Below the pieces are notes generated by a model. It made no database searches, was not told the DNA's origin, and worked only from the letters and a program-made list of their open reading frames with translations. Shown piece by piece: positions 21,361-34,259 of a stretch of DNA of 64,000 nucleotides. Every line of letters starts with the position of its first letter. Position 1 is the stretch's first letter. This stretch comes from Ignelater luminosus (lineage: Eukaryota; Arthropoda; Insecta; Coleoptera; Elateridae): NCBI GenBank assembly GCA_011009095.1, contig VTPC01090432.1, positions 124,001 to 188,000 of the forward strand. Reading direction: 5' to 3'. The translations under genes were made by a program, and so were the position numbers.

Positions 21361-23530
21361 AAAATAAATTTTTAATTTAAATATATCTATCAGAATAAAA
21401 AGTTGAACTAAACAGAATTTATTGGGTGCCTTGTGTAAAGCTAGACCGTACGGCTATGTATCTTAATTACATTTGATTCAATTACTAATATAGTCAAACT
21501 CTAGGCCCTAAAAAGATATAGATGTCCCACGTGTTCCCAAACGAAACTTGTACTAATTGAAGTTCTTACCGGATAGCGTCCTTCTTAAATTCTCAAAAAT
21601 TATTTTTTTATATTCTTAAGTTGTGTTTGCTCTTAAATTACTCCTGGACATATACCTATATGTAGCCTATACGTCGACTTTTTTTTTGTAATTATTAATA
21701 GCGTTTTATTATGTCAATATTATTCAGAATTCCCTCATAGGGAAAACTAAGCCTGGCTTACTTAGATTTACTACAGAACTATAGTATTACTGTCCCAGTT
21801 GTCGGACTACCACTCGGGCGTACTTTGCATGTACCATGTTATTGACTAAGGTAATGTAAGTAAAGCCTGTTGTTGGGTCTAAACCGCAAATATTTCTCCT
21901 TCAAATTACTAACTTACTAACGGACTCTGTTGTTTTTGCCGCACGCTTCTGAACAATTTCCGTTACTCAAATACTACGCTTTTCCTAGAAATTATAGAAT
22001 CTACAAGTTAAAACGCGTTTGTTTCTAATTTTGACTTTCTTTTGTAAGACGATTAAGGCAAGTCAGGAGGCGATTCGCTGAGTTTTAAAGAACAATAAGT
22101 TACGTAGAGATGACTTAAACGTTAAAATAGCTAAATAGTAAGGACAAAAGTGAACTTGTAAAATTAACTTTGTTTAATTAACAAATCATCGACTAATATG
22201 TACGTGCATTTTCAGTTATTACAAAAACTTTTTGTTACTCACCATAGAGTTGTCGAAATGGTCGACAATGCTATGCGGTAAGTTTTGCTTGTAGATTGGA
22301 TGATTTCTATTTTTTAAATCAATGAGTTTTTCTTAAAAATTATTTCTAGTGCTTCTCTATAGAAAGATTTAATAATTAATGATATTAAGTGGCAATTTAA
22401 TAAAAAGAAATCTTAATTTCACCATCAGATTCTAAAGATAGTTACCAGAAACTTACAGAACAAATTGACAATAAGACGCGACCACTCGTTCTGAGATTCT
22501 CTGATAGAATATCGAATGAATATCAAAGCGCAATACGTGACGGTTCATGCGGTTGATCTTACGCGGGAATGCAAACACGCAGGATCGACTTAAACTTCAA
22601 AATGAATTCAAAAAATATAATCGATGATTTTCGACCCCGTTTGTACTCTTTAATTCGATCTGGGATTTTTAAATAATTTTTTGATTAAAATAAATTTTTT
22701 ATAAGAAGCAACAAAAAATATCGGAGAGGCTTAATTAAATTATAACGATCTCAAAGAAAAGAGAGCATTATCAAAGCTTTGCAATGTTCTGTATTGTTTA
22801 AATTAATTAAATGATTGTGCAAACCGAATTTAGAATACAATGATGATTTAAAACGATTTAAGAAAATCTACTTAACAAGAGTGGAATATTTACATTTTCG
22901 AGATGATAATAAAAATTTCGTACCAACCTAATTTAATTCCATTTTGGCGAGACTTTAAAGATTCAATCTACTCAATGCTATTAATGGAAGAACGTTAATG
23001 AAGCGATTATTTGAAAAGGCATTTAAGATCCAATTTTAAGAATTCTTTTTGTTAACTGTGAATCACTCCATTGTAGAAAAAAGCGGAACGTTTCAAAACA
23101 AAATTGAACTAAATATTGCTGAAACTACAATTTGTTATAAATTTACCTACGGTATTCGTTGGAAATCGTTATGTCGGCCTAAAAATAAAAAGTTTATGTT
23201 TCTTGTGGTAGAACTCTAAATCTTCCCTTAAGTGGAATTTCTGTTATTTTGATTGAAATAATCAAAGGACCTCGTACGGTTTCGTAGAAACCTTCGAAGA
23301 AATATTAAGAACACTAAATATTACAAACGAATTAAACGAAATTTTGAATAATTATAGGACAACTAGAAAAAAATTATAGTAAAAACCACACATGCAGAAT
23401 GCTCAGGATAACAGTTATTGAGCACAAAAACAAATACAACATCAGAGAAAACAATGAATATCCTTATTGAAATTCAGTGCACAGTAATAAATTCCTCCTA
23501 ATCGACTGCATTAGCATTACTGTCACGGGT
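21361..23530. other. AT-rich stretch without recognised gene
   Basis: About 2.2 kb with frequent stops in all frames and no motif, repeat pair or RNA-gene signal recognised. Confidence 0.45.
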
Positions 23531-23704
23531 TGTGTCATCAGTACCTCCATTTGTACCAGCGTTTTTCAGTCGTTTCTGTTTAGATTTTTCTTCTTTCTCT
23601 TTCATTGCAATTTTTAATACTCTGAAACACGATATCTTCCAGTTTTGTAGAACAGTGGTTGTATTATTTCAGGGGCTATTTTTGCTTTATTTTTTTCCAT
23701 TTCT

Positions 23705-24163
23705 TCAACGTATTTTCATTTTTTCCAACTTGGATACAAGAGTAAAAGTAGGGTTGGTCGACGTTACTAAATAAGTAAAAAAGTCACACCACTGTCTATC
23801 GACACAACAGAGTCGTATTACAACTTGTCTGAAATACTTGTGATTTTTGTTGACAAGAGGCGTGCCAGAAAAATTCCGAAGAAGGAACTTGTCCGATTTT
23901 CGACATGGAATCTCTTCTGGAGGTACAGAATATCCTATTTCCAAGGAAAACAAACAATCCGCGTTCCCTAACCTCCACATTTGAAAAAGTCTGTAGACGT
24001 CTTTGGTTTTGGTCTCCAGATTCACGCCTCGAATTATATTTTTATTATTACTGATATCGAATGGATATAATGCTTTCTTCATTGTGCATTTTGAGGGAGT
24101 GGAGTTTTTGAAATTGCAACGGTCACGAGCCGCAGTAGCTGGGATTCTGTTCATCATTTCCAA
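23705..24163 (-). pseudogene. YqaJ-like nuclease domain remnant
   Basis: The longest surviving frame (152 codons) of the decayed Mutator/YqaJ gene. The N-terminal part has a P-A-T-A-A-R-D-R-C pattern like the substrate-side helix of YqaJ domains. The C-terminal part has the N-K-N-H-K-Y-F-R-Q-V block and the aromatic W-C-D-F-F strand. YqaJ domains are lambda-exonuclease-like restriction-fold nucleases. The acidic E-x-K active-site segment between the two parts is not recognisable (I-P-C-R-K-S-D is at that place). Confidence 0.6.
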
Positions 24164-25990
24164 TTTGTAGTTTAGATTAAAATGCTTGGCCTATTGTGTT
24201 TGATCCGATTTGGTGCTGTTGATCTTTCGTCACTTGCAGCTTTTTTTCAAGTTCTTCCACAAGAAGGTGCCATTTCAACGTCCGACATAAACCTTCAAAT
24301 ACCTCTGGGCTATAATCATATTCCTCATTCTTATTTTTCGTAATGGGGTTTTGAATTGTCTTCTTCTTTCTCTTTTGTCGTTTGAACATTGTGAACAATT
24401 TGTTTGCTTTGGTCAACATAGAAAAACGTCATTTTTTATCAAAATTGATTCTTCTGAGAGGTCAGAATGCCCTGTTATTGAAGGCCAACGCTACAGCATC
24501 TACCCGTGTCGAATAGGATCCCCTTCTTATGTAGTTGATACGTTTTCCGGAGAAGTGTTTACACACTGTATTCATGAACATTCCAACGCAGTTTGAGAGA
24601 TGGTTGGGAAGAAGACGACGGGATCTGACAGCTAGACGAGAAAAGGTCGAAGATATTTCCTTTCTAATTGCCAAATAGTTTATCCCATTGTACTTGTTCT
24701 CTTCCCCGCATGAGTTGCTAAAGTACTCCTTGCTTTTTCCATGTTCTCCAAAAATATGGCACGCTACATTTTCTAAATCTTCCAATAAAGACTTTGCACT
24801 AGTTTTTGTGGAAGAGTCTACATCATTTTGATTGGCAGAATTGTAGTTGATGGTTGCTTATGCGTCCCGACCAAAGAAAGAAAATTTATGTTAGTTATGA
24901 AAGAAGAAATATTTCACCCTAGTAAACGCAATAGTAAAAGTTGGTTTTTGATCATGTTACCGGTTAATATTTGCTTATCCTCTTTCTTGAAGGATGTGTA
25001 CTTCAGAATACTGTACAGCTTTGTGTTGACACCCCAAATGGTGTGATTCACACAATCCACCTTTTCGATGGGGTTGCAGTCAGGATACTTTGTCGTAACT
25101 TCAATTTGTAGCTTTGAAAAGACCTTAGAATCCGCATCTTTTTTCAGAAAGGTAAAGAGCCTCAGGTACAATAATGTCACTGTCCATAGCTTGTGCTGAC
25201 TGTTCCCTGTAGCGTAATCATGTGGAGATAAAATCAAAGGCTTGTGAAAATTCAGAATGAAGTAAGGCCAGTTTTTGAAACAAGTATGTTTTTTGAGTTT
25301 TTCTCCTTCTACATGATTATCACAAATAGACTTCATTCTTGACTCAACAAATAGAATTCTTTTCTGTATTTGAGGAGACGGAGTGTCTATATATCCTTCG
25401 GAGGTAACTCCTATTGACTGTGACTGTGATAATTAGAAATTGTTTTCCACTAAAATCACCTCCCGCCATTTTTTGGCGATTCTAACTGCAATAGCAGATG
25501 AAAAGTCATCCTGAATAGCTTTGATATAATTAATTAATTAATCCACCTACTCTTTCTTCGGCCAAACAAACTGTGGAGTCATGAATGAAGTGAATTTCGG
25601 TGCATAAGTAGTGGGCACCTGAGTAGCCAAAATCTCTAGATTAGAATCCTAAAACTAATGTCTCTGACAGTGGTGTGTGCAAAAGGATCATCTTTTCTGA
25701 TAGCACAGTCATATCTACATTCTTTGCAGTTCATGTTCAAATTTATCCAGCTTGTACTAGAAATAGATAATCGTGACCTCATGCAAATCTTGCTATGGTC
25801 TAAGGCTTTGTTGGCCAATGAGGTGAGACAAGAAATATTGACTATGACACGTTGTTCCATCATCTTTATTAGAGAACTCTTGCTGCTGTTTACGATTTTG
25901 TCTTTTTCTCTTTGTTTCATAAGCACTCACACCCGCTGGGTGTGGCAAGACTTCAACAACTTGTGAAGAAGTGGAAGGGGCACCGGTAAA
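23705..25990 (-). pseudogene. Mutator-like transposase / YqaJ-nuclease fusion gene, decayed
   Basis: The pieces lie in family order on the minus strand. 25926-25560: a cysteine-bearing segment (C-K-E-C-R-Y-D-C) followed by an I-L-A-T-Q-V-P-T-type stretch. 25336-24914: the Mutator-like core, with K-D-A-D-S-K-V-F (usually G-D-G-D-S-x-V) and I-E-K-V-D-C-V-N-H. 24785-24462: a segment with N-C-V-G-M-F-M-N-T, F-S-G-K-R-I-N-Y and R-R-G-S-Y. 24163-23705: a YqaJ-like nuclease C-terminus with L-V-N-K-N-H-K-Y-F-R-Q-V-V-I-R-L and W-C-D-F-F. Arthropod genomes carry many multi-copy ORFs with this domain pair. Frame breaks at about 24165, 24440, 24800 and 25340-25640 disable this copy, and the YqaJ catalytic E-I-K is not visible. 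Confidence 0.7.
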
Positions 25991-28900
25991 AGTATCATGG
26001 TTGTTCCAGGGGTTCTGCGTAGCTCCAAGACGTGAAGTTTTGTAGTAACATTTGGACCGTCTAAAATAAACTCGTTTTCTCAGCGCTTTTATGGCTTGGT
26101 TTGACCAATAAGTGTTTGAACTTATTAGAAATCAAACCGTCATGTCATATTGTGCTAACTCATATTATGTAGAACAACCTGATGACGACAACTTTGGCAC
26201 ATTTCATCGGAGGTATTCAATTTGTGGAAGTCATCGCCTGCAAATTCTTTTACTCCGACCAAATCCAAAGCAATTTTTCTTCTCCCATTTGAACCGCTAA
26301 GCTTCCTTTTACAGTTACCAAGTCTACTCACTCAACAGAGTTTATGCTTCGCTGTAGTTTGTGACATGATTGTAGACTACATACAGGTTGATTTGAATAG
26401 ATGAAAGTGCCACTGATTTGTCAAATGAAGGCAGACACGTTTGTCAAGAAAGAGTAGAGGTGTGTAGGAATAATGACAGTTGCTTTTACGATTTTATGTT
26501 TAGGTAAGGAAAACAGATTTTTTCAATTTCAATTTTTTAAAAAGAAAATTGTTTTACCCAATCCTCCCACATCATGAACCTTTCACTGTTGCTTGCTATA
26601 AGTTTTTGAGTCTACAGTAAAAATTCCGTAATGGGGCACGATTGGGAACTCTCCTAACGTTGGCTCCAAAGTTGAAAATGGTCACTTTTGTAAAAAATCG
26701 TTGGTTACCCTTAAACAGAGTTTATATCACGACATGAGTGTGAAGTGCACAAAAACCAAGCTAATTCGTTAAATATCTAAATATTTTGATCTTATTGGTC
26801 TTATTATTTTTCAAAACGTCATCATTATTTAAGACTTGGAACTATTCAGATACAACTGCATTCAGACATTTGTATTACTTTATTTTATCTCTAGAAATTC
26901 ATTGATATTTTAAAACATGAAATCGTCTCGAGGTTATAGATATTAATTTTGAGTTTTTTTTTTGTTGAATGAGGGCTATTAATATGCACTTGCTTTATTC
27001 AACGTTACTCTTTCCTATGACTCTATACTATGAGTGAAACTACATACGAATTTAATTTTCTGCAATCTATGCATCAGAGTTTTTGCCAGTTTGGTTTTTG
27101 GACGTTAGTAGACTAACTAAGCAAATCCATGTCTATATTATCAATTAGTTTGATTCAAACGTATTCTCTAATCTCTAGAATTAATTATCCGGGATTGCAC
27201 AATTCTGATACAACACACGTCGCAGCATATTCAGTAATATAGAAGATTAGACCTACATTCATCAATAACGATTAAAATCATTAAATTCGTGATTAAAAGC
27301 TACCTAGATAATGCGTGTAGATTTTCTCCAATTATTGTTCTGCTTCCATTAAACTGTTGTAATTGCATATGAATGTGTGATAAATTAGATCTCTAGAGAA
27401 TAATTACTAATGTTTGCTTGAATTTGAGTTTAATGATTTAGAAAAATAGCTGCTATTTACTCACTTGGAATGTTTGTTTTTCAAGTTTGGTAATTTGTAA
27501 CACTTGTTGTACTACCTACCTGTTTCACAGTCTCGATATATTTTTCCGGTATTTTTCCCGACGTTTTAACACAAATTTTATCTTTCATTTATTTGCTTTT
27601 TTTATGAATAGGTTTACCGGCAAATACAAAGTTGTAAACGTAATGGAAATACATGCGCTAGACAGTAATATCTTTGGCTGCAAATTTAGGAAGTTAAATT
27701 TTATGAAACTTTTTATGCTTTATTTTTACGATTGGACGCAGTATGTTTTTTAAAACAAACACATAAAAATGTATTTTCACCCCCCTATTGTAGTTGTGCA
27801 TTTATTGTTTTCAACGGATATAAATCAAAAAGTAAGAGAGATTGCTTCCTGAATACAAAAACAGGTATTCCAGACTGTAAATCGGATATAAATCTTCTTT
27901 TGAATGGACTTTAGTAATTTATTTTTGGGTTACAGAAGTCCATTATGTTTATGTAGCACTCAGATTCAAACTTCGATTCCTTCTTGCATCTATATAAATA
28001 TAAGTGTACTTTAAGTTACTTAGATTATTTGCAATGGGAAAATATCGAGTAGATAAAGGCAATAGATTTCCGTTTGTTCTCAACGCCCACGTTGAAAAGG
28101 GGACGTGTTTACTTCCGTCTGCAAACAAACCGATCTTAAATAACAGAGGTTCAGTTAACACGGATGCATTTAACGTTAGGAAATCGAATCTGTTTATTAC
28201 CACTTAATGGCGAAAATACCCATCGCATTAAATTTAACTTTAGACTGTACATACAGATTCATATTAATGACGATAACAACGTGATTTCAGGAAATAACTT
28301 CATTAATGACTAAGAATTTTTTTAAACAAGAAAAAGATTCAACAAATTAAATTTGTGAGTTTCGCTTCATTAATTCGAAGTTTTATTCAGAATATTAAAT
28401 TTATCGTAACAATGTTTTTTACATTTTAAAAACTTTGACCTTCTTAAACATTTTTCTGTAATTATGTGCATGTTAAATTTATTAGGAGGGTACGGGAATT
28501 GTAAAGCCCAACCAAAGAAATCTACCTACTTTAAGAAAATGAGAAAAAGAGAAAAGAAATCCATATTACACTTTTAAATAATGTAACAAAATAGAACTTA
28601 ATTTGATTGTAGCTTTAGCACTCAGAAGATGTAGAGATGATATTAAAGTAGGCGTTAGAAGAATAAAATGTCAAGAATATTTGGAATTCAATTATTAACA
28701 ATGGAACGTGGAAATTTCTTATGAAATTTTTAGACACTCAATAATAATTTAATTAGGTTAAATTTACATTATTGAATTATTTTAGAAATATTTCAAAAGA
28801 TGGCTGAAAGAAATGAGTACGTGACTCTTTTTATTATGTATTTAACATTTTCCTTATGATTACAATTTCCAAAGCAAATCTCTGGTTAAATTAATACAAC

Positions 28901-29600
28901 TTCAAGTATCTGGATTTGTTAAGAGCCTACCTTTATATTAATGCTTCTGAAGATCTTACAACTAAGATAAAATCCCCATAATTTATTTTCCTTATTCCTT
29001 TTTCTCCTTTTAACTAATTAGTTTAGAACTATTAATCAAAAGACAAGTTACCGATTCTGTTTGAATGTTTGAATGATCTCTTCTGGTACTACCTGTATGC
29101 AAAGACAATATGCTAAACTGTAATAAGAACGTGATAGTACTCAAATAAAATTATTGAGATAGCTGCTACAATTCATTTCAACTCGTCGAGAAAGCTATGT
29201 GAGCTGGCTAGAATGTCTCAGACAGGAACAAATCCAAAATTCAATCAGAAACCCAAAATAGAAAGACAGAAAATAGAAGCATCTGTCTACAGCTAAAGAT
29301 TATTTGAAGCAAATTCTCAAAAGCCTAGAAACCCGTCATTTCTAGTGTCCGAACTTGTTCGAGTAAAGCAGGATTTAGTGACCCTGATGCGGTAATTTAC
29401 TGTCAACATAAAAGTAGTGTGGCACATGGCCAGCTTGGAAAGTAGGAGTCGGGCGGGTTCGACTAATTGTGAATAAGGTCCATTGTAGAGTTTCAGTTTC
29501 GTTTTTGCAAAATACACTAAGACGTTTAAATTTTAGAACAAATGAAAATTTTTTTATGGTTGGCCTAATACCCTCGGTAACCTTAGGTATCTTTATTTTA
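25991..29600. other. AT-rich stretch without recognised gene
   Basis: The region 25991-26110 may be the decayed N-terminal leader of the Mutator/YqaJ gene (a minus frame passes through S-T-S-S-Q-V-V-E-V). Beyond it only short frames occur, including an 88-codon frame at 27487-27753 (+) and a segment open on both strands at 27949-28207. No family was recognised. Confidence 0.4.
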
Positions 29601-29606
29601 TGCTAA

Positions 29607-31945
29607 TCAACTGTAATGGTGCGTGCTTTTACTAAATTCGAAAAATTTTGAAGTACTTGAATCCATTAGAAAATTAGGCCTTTTTCCATGTTCTCTCTCA
29701 CGGGACATTGCAAACTTATTATTTATTGGTAACTGATTTAAACAAACATGTATTCTGCACAAATACAAAAGACCGTCCTTTTTTGTTTGTGATATCTTCG
29801 GTGGATCTTTGTAGACCCCTTTTAGAACTAAGCTATTGGTCGTACAAGACCAACTGCTCTTACGACCCCTAATATCAATCTCATGGTATTCTACATCATC
29901 ATAATTGTGTTTATAGTACATAGAATACGGGGCATCCTTTCTAAAATTGAGGACAAAACTGTTTGCTAGATCCTCAGAAAGTTGTTCCAGATCATATACA
30001 TCGGACATGTCAAGTTTGTGGACAATATAGGGTTTTCCATTCTTTTTGGCTAATCGTATGACAGGTATCCTTTGGCAGGGTAAGTAAATTGAATCACTCT
30101 GTTTTTCTCACGCTCAATGCAGGAATGTATACTATCTCCTTTATTCTGTGTATGTCCTGTTATCAAGCATTTGCGGGTTATACTCAGAATATTATGCTTG
30201 AACAGGGCATATAAATACATAGCAGCAATAAACTTGTTTTTGTTTTGCCCTGCACAATTGTCTAAAAACAATACAACGTTTTTGCCATGAGCATTTTGTT
30301 CGAGAAAGTTAAGAATACAAGTTCCGATTTCATTGGCGCCACGTTTCGCACAGGCTTCATTCTATATATAGCAATATTGTACACAGTAGAATTATACGTC
30401 GCTGATGTGCTCTTGTAATAATAGGTAGAGATATATCCAGATGGACTAGGGAGAACTTACTTGTAGATTATACACAGCAACCATTTAATTTTTGTCAGTT
30501 TTATTATCTTCAACATCTTTCGTCTTTTCTTCTCTAGAAAATTCTTTTTCTTTCAAATGTTTATTGTAACTTTCTTCCGATTGTTTTCTTTCTTCCTCGT
30601 TAGAATTCTTGTAGCTTTCACAAATACTGCATTGATCCTTCTGTTGGTTTACGAAAACCTATATTAAGCTCCGTATTGAAGACATTCTTATAAAAAGATT
30701 TCTTCACAAACGCAGAGCCTTCCTCCTCACACTTTTCTTTATACAAATGATACAAAGTGGCAATATTTAATAAATACTCTCGTTTGGTTTGGCTTCTTAG
30801 GTAATGTGATTCTACCTTCAGAATTGAATTAATGTGATTTCTAATTGCATCCTTGAGAACTAAATCCAATGTTTTGTGTTTGTCATCTTTTCCTCACTTG
30901 TCTCACTGCACAATTGAATTAAAATCACGTTTTTTAATAGTAGTGAAGATCATCGTATCGCCAGTGTCAAGGGTTGCCATAAAAAACTTTTTGCAAACTT
31001 AAATCTTATCTTCGTTTCTTATCAGGAAGTAGGCTTGGTTAAGTGACCTATTCATATTTTCTTTTGGATACCTGTATTTGGGATTCACAATGTTTTCTAT
31101 GTTAATAGAGATGTATTGACGTTGTCTTGTATTATCCCCAGTTTCCCAAAATGTCTTTAAAATACCCTCTCTCTCCTCTTCTGAAAACACGTTGTAGCAT
31201 TTGTAACGACACTTTTCGTTACAAGGTGTTTTGAGTTTTCTCTTGGACACAAGTTTGTTTTTAGCATTTATATACTCTTCACCATTATTACGTTTGTTCT
31301 TTCTGATATTTCGTTTCCATCCAATAACGTTTCTTTTTCGTTTCCGACTCTTTCTTTCGACGTTTTCAGCTTGCTCTTGACCATTCTTTCTTCTGTTCAA
31401 TCCTTTTCAATTAAAACGTCTAGATTTATTTTTTGGTTTTGTAATTGCATCATATGTCTCCTAGTCTTAATTGTTTGCAGAATCAAATCGGAATCATTTG
31501 AATCAAAGCTTGTATCATTCGAATAATCTTCACCTGAATATTCAGATTCAACTCATTCATCTTCATAACATAAATTTAATTCTGAATTACGGTTTTCTTC
31601 TGAGGGTACAGACTCGTTTATGTTGGAAACAAGATCTTCAATAATTTCTTTAAGTTTTTTATCGGAAATAATATTGGATTGCTTTTTCACGACGCATGCC
31701 TTTAAAAAAATGTCCATCTGAGTTTATGTTTGGTAGTTTCTTTAAAAGGTTCCTGACACAAAGATAAAATCAGAAACAGAAATTGTAGAACAAAATTCAA
31801 AAATCTACTTACAGAAGGCGGTTCTGAAGAGACACTTATATCCCTTGAGTACCCATCATTACAAAATTCCGGATTCAAATAATATCGAGTTACATGTTGT
31901 AAAGGAGTCAGTTCAAGATAGTTACTGTTGTTTATTACATTTTCC
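29607..31945 (-). pseudogene. Transposase-like gene with D-N-C-x-G-Q-N-K-N motif, with introns, broken
   Basis: Exon-like pieces in order on the minus strand. About 31945-31815: S-N-Y-L-E-L-T-P-L-Q-H-V-T-R, then a donor GTAAGTAG. An acceptor TTTGTGTCAG at about 31753 leads into a Ser/Asp-rich region. 31400-30999: a basic segment (R-K-R-K-R-N-V-I-G-W-K) with a Cys cluster (C-N-E-K-C-R-Y-K-C) and T-R-Q-R-Q-Y-I. 30869-30618: V-E-S-H-Y-L-R-S-Q-T-K-R-E-Y-L. 30480-30050: a short exon end V-Y-N-L-Q, donor GTAAGT, then A-K-R-G-A-N-E-I-G-T-C-I-L and V-L-F-L-D-N-C-A-G-Q-N-K-N, T-G-H-T-Q-N-K-G-D-S-I-H. 30008-29607: the C-terminal part. I know this as a recurrent multi-copy 'uncharacterized' arthropod ORF family. 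The D-N-C block and H-T-Q-N-K-G-D look like an RNase H-fold catalytic core, but that is inference. Confidence 0.6.
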
Positions 31946-33165
31946 TATAACGATATATAACGTATAATAAATTAGTTAACAGTAATAAATAAGTAGAAAT
32001 TGCTTCAACGGTGAGAGAGGTATATATTTCTGTAATTTTTTTATTCTGGTCGATTAAAGTTCCAGGGTATACTTCTATATATCGTTACCGTAATACGTAT
32101 CTTTATTATAGTTGACTGTGCCAAAATCGTTGGACTCAACCTAGTAAATAAAACTGAATTAGATTCACAGTTATATCAAAAACATATTTGTATTGAAGTG
32201 GTTCTTTCTGCTGAGGAATTATCAAGCAAAGACCACATTTCAAAGATGATATTAGGGAATCCCGAGAGCAAATACTAAATACTACCCTTATAAAATTTAT
32301 CACTTCGTGCAAACAGTGAGGTTATGCGTAGCCGGTGTATTAAACATTCTACTTAAAAAGTAATACCAACATCTCAAGCGATGGCGACTGATTATTCTAA
32401 AGCTATAAGATAATCACCATAACTCAAAATCGTTGATTTTTGAGTTATGTTAGTATTGCACTGAGGGTGCGCAATGCTAGTATTATTTTGTTTATTCTGA
32501 AATTCACTGGTTTACTTTTTAAGCGAAACTGTCCCTAAAGGTACTCGAATATGCTTTTATAATATTATCCCAGAATATTCTGCATTATTCTACAGTACTC
32601 TACACTTCGATATAATAGAACTCTCTCGAGGCTTCTCAAATTCACCACATACCCCTTTTTAAAATCAGGTGTTTCACAAGCTTTTATTCTTAGACTATTT
32701 TTCATAGTTTACATTTCGAGTATTTTGAAATCGCAACGAAGCTGCAAAGTTCAAGCATACGCAGTCTTTTTAAGTTTCTGAAAGAACCCAGGCATACAAA
32801 GACTCGTTAATGATTTACACTTAATTAAACAGCTTTTCTTCGGATTATTGTTATAATTTAAAATTGAATTCCAATAAATCCAGTTTACTGTTTGATTGTA
32901 ACAGCCACTTCTTTATGACGCCTTTATAATAAATGTTACACATTTTTGAAAATTAATTTATCCTGTATTTTGAATCCTCTTATTACACATGACCAGCGTG
33001 TAGCTTGGGTTGCATACTCTTAAGAGCACCTTTTTTAGGCCTTAATTTGATAATATGGCATTTTTTTATTTATCGTAAATTTACAATCTATTCGTTTACA
33101 AAGTGTCAAGTAATAAGTAAATGTGATGATAGCTTAATATCTCGTGGGGGAGACTGTTCAGTTAC
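31946..33165. other. AT-rich stretch without recognised gene
   Basis: No coding motif seen. A short hairpin lies at 32417-32446 (ATAACTCAAAA, spacer, TTTTTGAGTTAT). Confidence 0.45.
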
Positions 33166-33178
33166 AACTCGCCATGGA

Positions 33179-34250
33179 TTAAGTAGTGAGGTCAATAGGC
33201 CAGATTCTTTTTAATCTTCTTTCTTCTAGGTGTTGACTTTTTTTATGATTTATGACTTTCTGTCGTATTACTAGTGAGATAAGAGGAATTTTTAGGTCCT
33301 CATGGATGGCTTGCATTGAATCAAGCCAGGGCGCGTTTAGCATTGTGCGATGCATTTTGGACTGGAACGTCTGCAGTGATTTTGTGTTGGCTTTGTAGTA
33401 CTTTACTCTCAATGGATAGTTTGGAACGTCTGCCAATCAATCAAATCATTTGTTTGGTTTTTAGTGTTAGTTGCTGTTTCTTGGCTTTGATATGTGCCTT
33501 CCTTGTGAGTTCCTCATCAAAATGCAGTCCTAGGTACTTGACTTCTGATTTAACAGGAATTGGAGAGTTGTTTATACTGGTCTGGGGGCAGTTGCTGCGT
33601 TGATTAGTGAATGTAATTTGAGTTGATTTATCACTGTTTATTTTGATTCTCCTTTGGTTAAACCATTCTTGTAGTAGGTTTAGATGATGTAGGCCTTCGG
33701 ATGCTAGTATTGGGCCACAATTTGCAGACGTCGCTACAACTGCCGTGCAGATGAGGTAGAGAAGTGGACCTAGCACGCTGCCCTGTGGAACTCCTAAGCT
33801 AATGAGTAGGTGGATAGAGACAGCACTGTTTATTTTAACTTGGAAAAAATCTCTCGGATAAGTATGATTTTAGCAGCAAATGTACTTGAGTAGGGAGAAG
33901 TCTCTTTATTTTGTACAGCCGTCCCTCGTGCCAGACCTTGTCGAAGGCCTGCTACACGTCTAAGAAAACAAAAGCACATATTTTCTTCTCTTCTATGCAT
34001 GTCATGATATAGTTAGTTAGTCTGTGGCATTGTTGGATTATAGAATGGTTTTTTCGGAAACCAAATTGATGGTTTGGGATTAGCTCAGCATCGGTAGTTG
34101 ATTCCCTAATTCTTTTTAAAAAGAGTCTCTCAAATACCTTTAACACGATGAGTAAAAGACTTATTGGCCGGTATGAGGTAGCTTCTGTTGGAGGTTTGCC
34201 GGGTTTGGAGACCATGATAAATTAGGCGAACTTCCATTGCATTGGGTAAT
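33179..34250 (-). pseudogene. jockey-like reverse transcriptase domain
   Basis: The domain copies element RNA into DNA at the target site. Reading down from 34215: V-S-K-P-G-K-P-P-T, S-Y-R-P-I-S-L-L, H-Q-F-G-F-R-K-N-H-S-I, then A-F-V-F-L-D-V followed by a stop and A-F-D-K-V-W-H, and about 33830 to 33760 G-V-P-Q-G-S-V-L-G-P-L-L-Y-L-I. Right after this the sequence jumps to a later helix (L-N-L-L-Q-E-W-F), so the block that should hold F-A-D-D is deleted. It then continues with V-K-Y-L-G-L-H-F-D and the thumb region to 33179. Loss of the catalytic box plus stops makes it inactive. Confidence 0.9.
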
Positions 34251-34259
34251 GGCAGAGTC

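Noticed and set aside
25928..25948. CACACCCGCTGGGTGTG hairpin as a possible terminator
   Set aside because: Isolated short palindrome with no T run and no adjacent intact gene; terminators of that type are not expected in this kind of genome.
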